From the NCBI RefSeq assembly GCF_020080835.1, contig NC_058158.1, positions 682,001-746,000 of the forward strand: a stretch of DNA of 64,000 nucleotides, given 5' to 3'. The DNA is from Cotesia glomerata (lineage: Eukaryota > Arthropoda > Insecta > Hymenoptera > Braconidae). Positions 58,901 to 64,000 of this stretch are shown here, piece after piece; the first letter of the stretch is position 1, and every line of letters begins with the position of its first letter. The position numbers and the translations under genes were made by a program. The notes beneath the pieces are model-generated. The model was not told the origin of the DNA. It did not search any database and was given only the letters and a program-made list of their open reading frames with translations.

Positions 58901-59545
58901 TAAAATAAATATTTTTTAATTCCCAAAAAAATATTAATAAATTTTTACTAAAATAATTTGACGCTAAAAAATAAACAAAAAATACCAACCATAAATTTCG
59001 TTGTCTTCCTCAAACTTCTTGAACTGACTTTTGTCCTTCTTGTCATACCTGATCTTTATATCCTCCAAAAACGGTTCCTTAGTCTCGTACAAAACATGTC
59101 CCCCATTGACTTTCGTCGGCTGAAGGAAGAAAGTCTTCTCCCCAAGCTTAAGCAGCCCGTAGAAGTGATTGCTGCAGATAGTAACAGCGACATAAGAATC
59201 CTTGACTCCTTGAACTTCTCCGTGCAAAGGAAGACAGTGCTCCAGTCTCGGGTGACTCTTTTCGCCTTTTGGCCTCTTTTTGGCCCCGGAACTCGCCCAC
59301 TGGACTGCGTAATCCCTTGCTACGACCAAATCCCGGTTGAATTTGGTCTTTAGCGTGAGATTTTTGACGTCAATATAAAAAACTTCCGCGTCAGTTTCTT
59401 CATAGTTTAAATTGGACCTCTTAAATCTGCGATTTACTTCCGAGTGGGGGACTACTCGCGGGTGGACTTGTTCACTGTCGCTATTTTTTGGTTTTTCACA
59501 AACTGAGTTTGTAATTAAGCCGAGAATGAATATTAGAATCAACAT
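55235..59545 (-). CDS. gene B: reprolysin-type pseudoprotease with Pro/Gly/Tyr repeat tail
   Basis: Exons from the start: 59545-58990, 58560-58219, 58006-57828, 57748-57656, 57579-57344, 57254-57099, 57037-56933, 56797-56662, 56590-56445, 55910-55235 (TAG). Sum 2625 nt, 874 residues, all phases agree. Signal peptide MLILIFILGLITNSVC; propeptide; an extra 342-nt exon rich in basic sites (RTRR, GKRRKR); a catalytic-like domain; disintegrin-like region to RCINGTC (602-608); a Ser/Thr/Pro linker; then repeats. The zinc motif is HGIGH (464-468) with H474 and Met-turn VMSK: three His are kept but the catalytic Glu is Gly, so hydrolysis is not expected. No TSP1, Cys-rich or spacer domains follow, unlike gene A. 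Reprolysin-like proteins of this reduced form occur in parasitoid venoms (family knowledge); a venom or matrix role here is only inference. Confidence 0.87.
56445..57037 (-). CDS. gene B exons 7-9: disintegrin-like region and linker
   Basis: Exons 57037-56933 (EFACLDRPPTTDE...DDQCRIEFGD), 56797-56662 (CIRVTVKDPCMELWCNRA...LEGTPCGRGK) and 56590-56445 (RCINGTCSEPFWDLE... then TPPTTTPYG). Gene A encodes the first two as a single 244-nt exon; here an intron splits them (105 + 136 nt). After RCINGTC the frame goes straight to a low-complexity linker where gene A has its first TSP1. Confidence 0.85.
57099..58006 (-). CDS. gene B exons 3-6: inactive zinc-domain core
   Basis: Exons 58006-57828, 57748-57656, 57579-57344 and 57254-57099. 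Contains WIKIVIGVDFDVIRYHGE, the 93-nt exon VSSLFRKISIANL, then AIKIAHGIGH joined to LVGLNHDGE and VMSKTMPAV. The Gly codon (GGT) stands where Glu is needed. Lengths of the 93- and 236-nt exons equal those of gene A, showing common descent. Confidence 0.88.
58219..59545 (-). CDS. gene B exons 1-2: signal peptide, propeptide and basic insert
   Basis: Exon 59545-58990 starts at ATG for MLILIF (another in-frame Met lies 16 codons earlier at 59593 but would bury the signal peptide). Propeptide features HCLPLHGEVQG...VAVTICSNHFYGLLKL align by eye with gene A exon 1. Exon 58560-58219, with no separate counterpart in gene A, holds CTAWQMDNSG, RTRR and CGKRRKRVVTIC; the basic runs could be furin-type cleavage sites. 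Confidence 0.82.
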
Positions 59546-59823
59546 TTTTGGATTAAAATTGCAAACTACACTGAAAAAATTAAATTGAATCAAAAGAAAA
59601 ATTTTTGAAGGAATAAAATAATTTTGAAGAAGTTTAATTGTCTTGAATTAAGACAAAAATTTCTTGAATTAAATAAAATTTACTCAAATTTTCTTAATTT
59701 AAAAATTTTTCTACTCAAATCAAAACAAAAAATTCTTCAAAATTACACAATTAAAAATTTTGTGTCAAAAAATTTTAAATTAAAAATTTTTATATTAAAT
59801 ATTTAACATTTTTTTGTGTTAAC

Positions 59824-60655
59824 CTCCATGGAAATAATATATATTTTGGATATATTAAAAATATATGTCATTTTATATTTTGAATACAAATAAAATATAT
59901 TTATTATATACGTGAAATATATAAAAATATATTTCACGTATATTTCAAATATATTCTAATTACAGTACTTTTGGCCGTTTTTTGTATATAAAAAATATAT
60001 TTCTGATATAAGAAAAATATACGCAAAATATATTTTTTTTGTATGATAAATATAAATGTCGAATATATAAAAAATATACTCAGGATGTATTTTAAATATG
60101 AGCAGCTTTATATAATGAAAATATTTTCCAGACTATATTTTTTATATATTTTACATATACTTAAAGTCTATAGAACAAAATTGACAGCTCGAGATTTTGG
60201 ATTTTGTTAACTTGAGAACATTTGCAAGTGCATGGTTACAATGTTTGTTCCGGAAAACTTTAAACTAGGCCAGTTTCTTGTACAGTTCAAAATCTCGGAC
60301 TGTCAATTTTGTCCTATAGACTTCAAGTATATATTTTACGTATATTTCAATTATATTTAAAATATTTAAAAAATATAGTCTGGAAAATATTTTTATTATA
60401 TAAAGCTGCTTATACTTAAAATACATTCTAAGTATATTTTGTATATATTCGACATTTATATTTATCATACAAAAAAAAATATATTTTGCGTATATTTTTC
60501 TTATATCAGAAATATATTTTTTATATACAAAAAACGGCCAAAAGTACTGTAATTAGAATATATTTGAAATATACGTGAAATATATTTTTATATATTTCAC
60601 GTATAAAATGAATATATTTTTAATATATCAAAAATATATATTAATTCCATGGGGG
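59824..60655. repeat. 830-bp inverted repeat between gene B and the Ly6 gene
   Basis: Left arm from CCATGGAAATAATATATATT pairs with right arm ending ATATATTAATTCCATGG. Matching inner blocks include ACTTTTGGCCGTTTT/AAAACGGCCAAAAGT and AAAATTGACAG/CTGTCAATTTT near the centre at about 60240. Part is shared with the 26065 palindromic MITE (GGCC block). Confidence 0.65.
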
Positions 60656-60723
60656 AATTTAAAACAATAAATATTAAATCAACACAAAAAAGTGTTAAAT
60701 ATTTAACACAAAAATTTTTAACA

Positions 60724-61000
60724 CTACACTGAGGAAAAAAAATACTTATATTAAGAAAATTTTCTTGATACAAGAATTTATATTCTTAGCTCAAGAAATT
60801 GTTAAATTGATTGAAATAATTTTTACTTAATTTAAATAAAGCTATTCTTTTGTTTATCTACTATCCAAAGATAAATATTGATGTTCTTTTCTTCAGAAAT
60901 TAATAATTAATAATAATAACAATAGAATTTTTTACCGTCAGCTATTTTCTTGAGCCAAGAAATTGTTAATTGAGCAAAAGTATTTTTTTTTCTCAGTGTA
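60724..61000. repeat. ACTGAGGAAAA...TTTTCTCAGTG inverted-repeat element
   Basis: CACTGAGGAAAAAAAATAC left and TTTTTTTTCTCAGTG right, with TCTTGA/TCAAGA motifs inside; same style as the 45832 element. Confidence 0.4.
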
Positions 61001-61341
61001 AGTTTTTTGACGCAAAATTTTTTACTGTGTACTTACTTGACTCAAATAAATTTTTTTTTCTGTAAATATAAAATATAAAATTGCGTTAAAAGTTACAAGC
61101 GAGTGAAGGAATTAATGTAACCGAGTTACTGGAGTAATTAGAGCAACTCTGAAGGTATAACTTCCCTTGATGTCGATCAATCATTCAGATTGATTTTGCG
61201 GGCATTTAAGCGTTAATAAATCACTGAATTATGGACGTAGTTATAGTTATAATTAAAGCGAGAGTGTAACTAGGTTTGCGTTTAAGGTAAATAAAAAACA
61301 AGATTTGATTAAATAAAGAAACGTTGGTGGTTTTATTGATG

Positions 61342-62724
61342 TCACGCAGGATAGAGAGTAACAGTAAGTACGGCTTGCAGCACTAGAGTCAATACAAAAC
61401 CGATTTCCCTGGTGGTGAGATCCGCGGCTGTGCCTTTTCCCGTGTTGCAGTAGGACTTTTCGCAGCAGTCGGTGCATGCAAACAGCTTTGTCCGCTCCCC
61501 GATCACAATGCATCCTGGCTCGCATTTATTTGTGCAATTCCGCTCCAACGCCCACATCATCGGCTCCGATGTCGAGTTCTCCGTGCTCAATGTAAACGAG
61601 TATCTTTTTACCTACAAAAGACGGCCGAGAGTTTTTATGTCAGAAAAAGTTCGATAAAAAATGGCTATAAATGTTTTTTTGGTTTTTTGGAGGCTTCAAG
61701 AGAACCGATTTATTTTTATTACTTGTAGTATAAAATTGATAGACGCTTTTGTGAAATTTAAGGGATTTTTTGAAAAAAGATGCATTGATTAATTATTTAG
61801 TTGGAAAAATATTCAATTTTTCTTTTTAATTACATTTTTTTCGAGTTATTTTTATATTTTTATACTCGCAATAATCACTATAAAAAGTTTTGTGGAAAAG
61901 ATTGCAAAATTCTATTTAAATTTTCATATTTTCCACAAGATTAAGAGGAAGAAATTGGCGAAAGTTTGTTTGATAAGAACTTTGATGCGTTGTAAAAAAA
62001 AATAGGTCACTAAATTTAAATTTGTCTGAGAAGTATCATTTTAATACAAGTTTGAGGTGCAATTTAAATAAAATTTAATACGTGTCGAAAAGTTCAATTT
62101 TAATAATAATAATATTAATTTTAAAAAATGATACTGAGAACATTTGCCACTTTTGGGATTGCAATTGAACAAATAAATTTATTCTAAAGAATTTTATTTA
62201 AAAATTGTACTTATAAATTTTCTTGATGAAAAAAATTTGCCTTCAGTATCATTATTAAAATTAATTTGAAAAAATTATAAATAAAAAAAAATAATTAATT
62301 AAAAACTAGTCACTATGTAACTGCCATGACTTCTGAACTATAAATAAATAAAATTTTGCTTTGATAAATAATGACTGTTGTTAAATTGCACTGTACTTTT
62401 TTAACTTTTAATATTTTTAAAGATATAAGCTCGTCCCAATGTTACACTCATCAAGAGCTTTCATTTGAGTTCCAACATGCATTTTTGATAAATTTTTCAT
62501 ACATACATATATATATAATATATATAAAATATATGAAAAATTGATGTGGGTACTCAAATGAAAGGTCTCGATGAGTATAATGACGAGATGAGCTTATATC
62601 TTCAAAAATATCATTAGTTGACAAGATAACAAAGTCAGTTCTTAATTATTGACATTTTTTGAGATATAAGCTCACCCTGACATTACACTCATCGAGACCT
62701 TTCATTTGAGTACCCACAACAATT

Positions 62725-62796
<72 letters not shown>

Positions 62797-63577
62797 TATA
62801 CATATTTATATATGAAAAATATATCAAAAATTCATGTGGGTACTCAAATGAAAGGTCTCGATGAGTGTAATGCCAGGATGAGCTTATATCTTTAAAAATG
62901 TCAATATTTCACAAGATAAAAGGTCATGTCTTAATTATTGACATTTTTTAAGATATAAGCTCATCCCGATGTTACACTCATCAAGAGCTTTCATTTGAGT
63001 ACCCACATGCATTTTGATATATTTTTCATATATACATATATATAATATCTATAAATATATGAAAAATTGATGTGGGTACTCAAATGAAAGGTCTCGATGA
63101 GTGTAACATCGAGATGAGCTTATATCTTTAAAAATGTCAATATTTCACAAGATACAAGGTCATTTCTTAATTATCTAAAAAAACCGATTTTATCATATGA
63201 CTATCCTGGCCACAAAATTTTTCTTATTCTCTTAAGAACATAGATAATAAAATATTTACCATACATTGCCGTCGATCATCTTTGCATTTCTTCTTAAGCC
63301 AAGTATAGTTACTATTTGGATTAACGCAATGCTCTCCATCCTTGATAGTGTCACATTCATAACAGTTCAAATCATTGGCACGTTCAGTGGCAGCATGAGT
63401 GCGATGTTCAGTGGACAATAGCTGTCCAGCATCGACTGTCACCATGAAAAATAAAAAGCACATGCAAAATAACAATAACAATACTGACATATATAGTTAT
63501 AAAATAAAATTACCTCTAGACAGGTGCACGAGGGTAGTCAAAAGTGCGACGGAAATGAACAGATTAGTGTGATGCAT
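61342..63577 (-). CDS. Ly6/uPAR (three-finger) GPI-anchored protein
   Basis: Exons 63577-63514, 63435-63260, 61611-61342 (stop); 510 nt, 169 residues. Signal peptide MHHTNLFISVALLTTLVHLS, then a domain opening LNCYECD (Cys46, Cys49) and closing CCEKSYCN (129-136), with further Cys in CVNPN, KKCKDDRRQC, CTNKCEPGC and FACTDCC: the Ly6/uPAR disulfide pattern. Hydrophobic tail GFVLTLVLQAVLTVTL at the C-terminus follows a polar stretch, as in GPI-anchored members. Insect members include quiver/sleepless, boudin and crooked; I cannot assign one. The exon-2 acceptor has an excellent pyrimidine tract (TTTTTATTTTTCATGGTGACAG) that itself encodes a signal-like sequence from ATG 63490, so an unspliced alternative start is possible. 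Confidence 0.88.
62306..63244 (-). mobile_element. Helitron-like element, copy 6 (reverse) in the Ly6 intron
   Basis: CTAG at 62306; other end reads TAGA at 63244 (diverged TCTATGTTC). Contains a TA run at about 62730-62785. It ends only 15 nt from the Ly6 exon-2 donor. Confidence 0.65.
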
Positions 63578-63911
63578 GACTTTATCCACAACAAAAATCC
63601 TCCTCAAGAATCAGTTCTGGTCATTCCAAATCTGAGACTCGCTCGTTCACAAACTCAAAAATATAATCATGTGGGTTTCCCAAGACCGAGAAACATCCGC
63701 GATAAGTTCCGCCATTGTTGCGCAATCGCACTTTGCAAGCTCGCCCTCGTACTCGAGACCCAACAATCGATAACACATGGAACAGAATTTAAGCACTGGG
63801 GCAATTCATGTATATACCTTCTATTCCTTCACCCCTCGTTCTCGTTCTCGGTCTATTCTGTAACCTCATTGTAACTGCTGTGCGTCTACAGCTGGATTAT
63901 GGATATTATGG

Positions 63912-63919
63912 ATATATAC
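63912..63919 (-). promoter_or_regulatory. candidate TATA box for the Ly6 gene
   Basis: GTATATAT on the minus strand about 340 nt before ATG 63577, followed by a GC-richer stretch that could be the 5' UTR. Weak evidence. Confidence 0.25.
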
Positions 63920-64000
63920 TCCAGGATATTCCGGGTTTCCCATTAATTTTCCCAGATCCAATGACATGCGTCACTTGATCGATCCGCTTTACGACACCAT

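Noticed and set aside
55235..59545. Gene B as a degraded pseudogene
   Set aside because: No frameshift or stop in ten exons; all junction phases match and zinc His ligands are kept, so an expressed inactive protein is more likely.

Overview
This window looks like a stretch of an AT-rich insect chromosome. All supported genes are split by introns with GT/AG boundaries, most introns are very AT-rich, and there are no operons, rRNAs, tRNAs or CRISPR arrays that I can see. The protein content suggests an insect: a CAP/ponsin-vinexin scaffold with insect-style exon organisation, ADAMTS-type reprolysins and a Ly6/three-finger GPI protein. Hymenoptera, perhaps a parasitoid wasp, is my best guess from the reprolysin pair and the sequence character, but that is inference and not proof.

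Plus strand, about 9.7-42.1 kb: one large gene, the orthologue of Drosophila CAP (vertebrate SORBS1/ponsin, SORBS2/ArgBP2, vinexin). I could join 20 coding exons in phase, giving about 2550 residues without, or 2822 with, an optional 816-nt cassette exon. Order: N-terminal low-complexity exons, a SoHo-like region, two microexons, the cassette, a 5.2-kb Ser-rich giant exon, then three SH3 domains at the C-terminus. An 11.8-kb intron holds a 445-codon single-exon ORF on the same strand, either a nested gene or the first exon of a short CAP isoform.

Minus strand, about 63.6-46.5 kb: three genes in the same direction. The first (63577-61342) is a 169-residue Ly6/uPAR-type GPI-anchored protein in three exons. 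The second (59545-55235, 'gene B') is a reprolysin whose zinc motif reads HGIGH instead of HExxH. It stops after the disintegrin-like region, lacks thrombospondin repeats, and ends in about 200 residues of Pro/Gly/Ser/Tyr repeats. The third (54536-46461, 'gene A') is a 1020-residue ADAMTS with an intact HELAH site and full ancillary domains. A and B share two exon lengths exactly (93 and 236 nt) and their intron phases in the catalytic part, so they are tandem duplicates with different fates: one looks enzymatic, the other is a predicted pseudoprotease rebuilt with a structural tail.

Mobile DNA is dense. Six copies of a non-autonomous Helitron-like family (ends TCTATATTA and hairpin-CTAG, inserted A|T) carry internal long palindromes. 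Several TIR MITE families, often nearly perfect palindromes, sit in introns and between genes, with AT-rich tandem repeats next to exons and one 830-bp inverted repeat between gene B and the Ly6 gene. Regions 1-5.5 kb, 6.5-7.9 kb, 26.5-34 kb and 42.2-46.4 kb hold no convincing coding exon.
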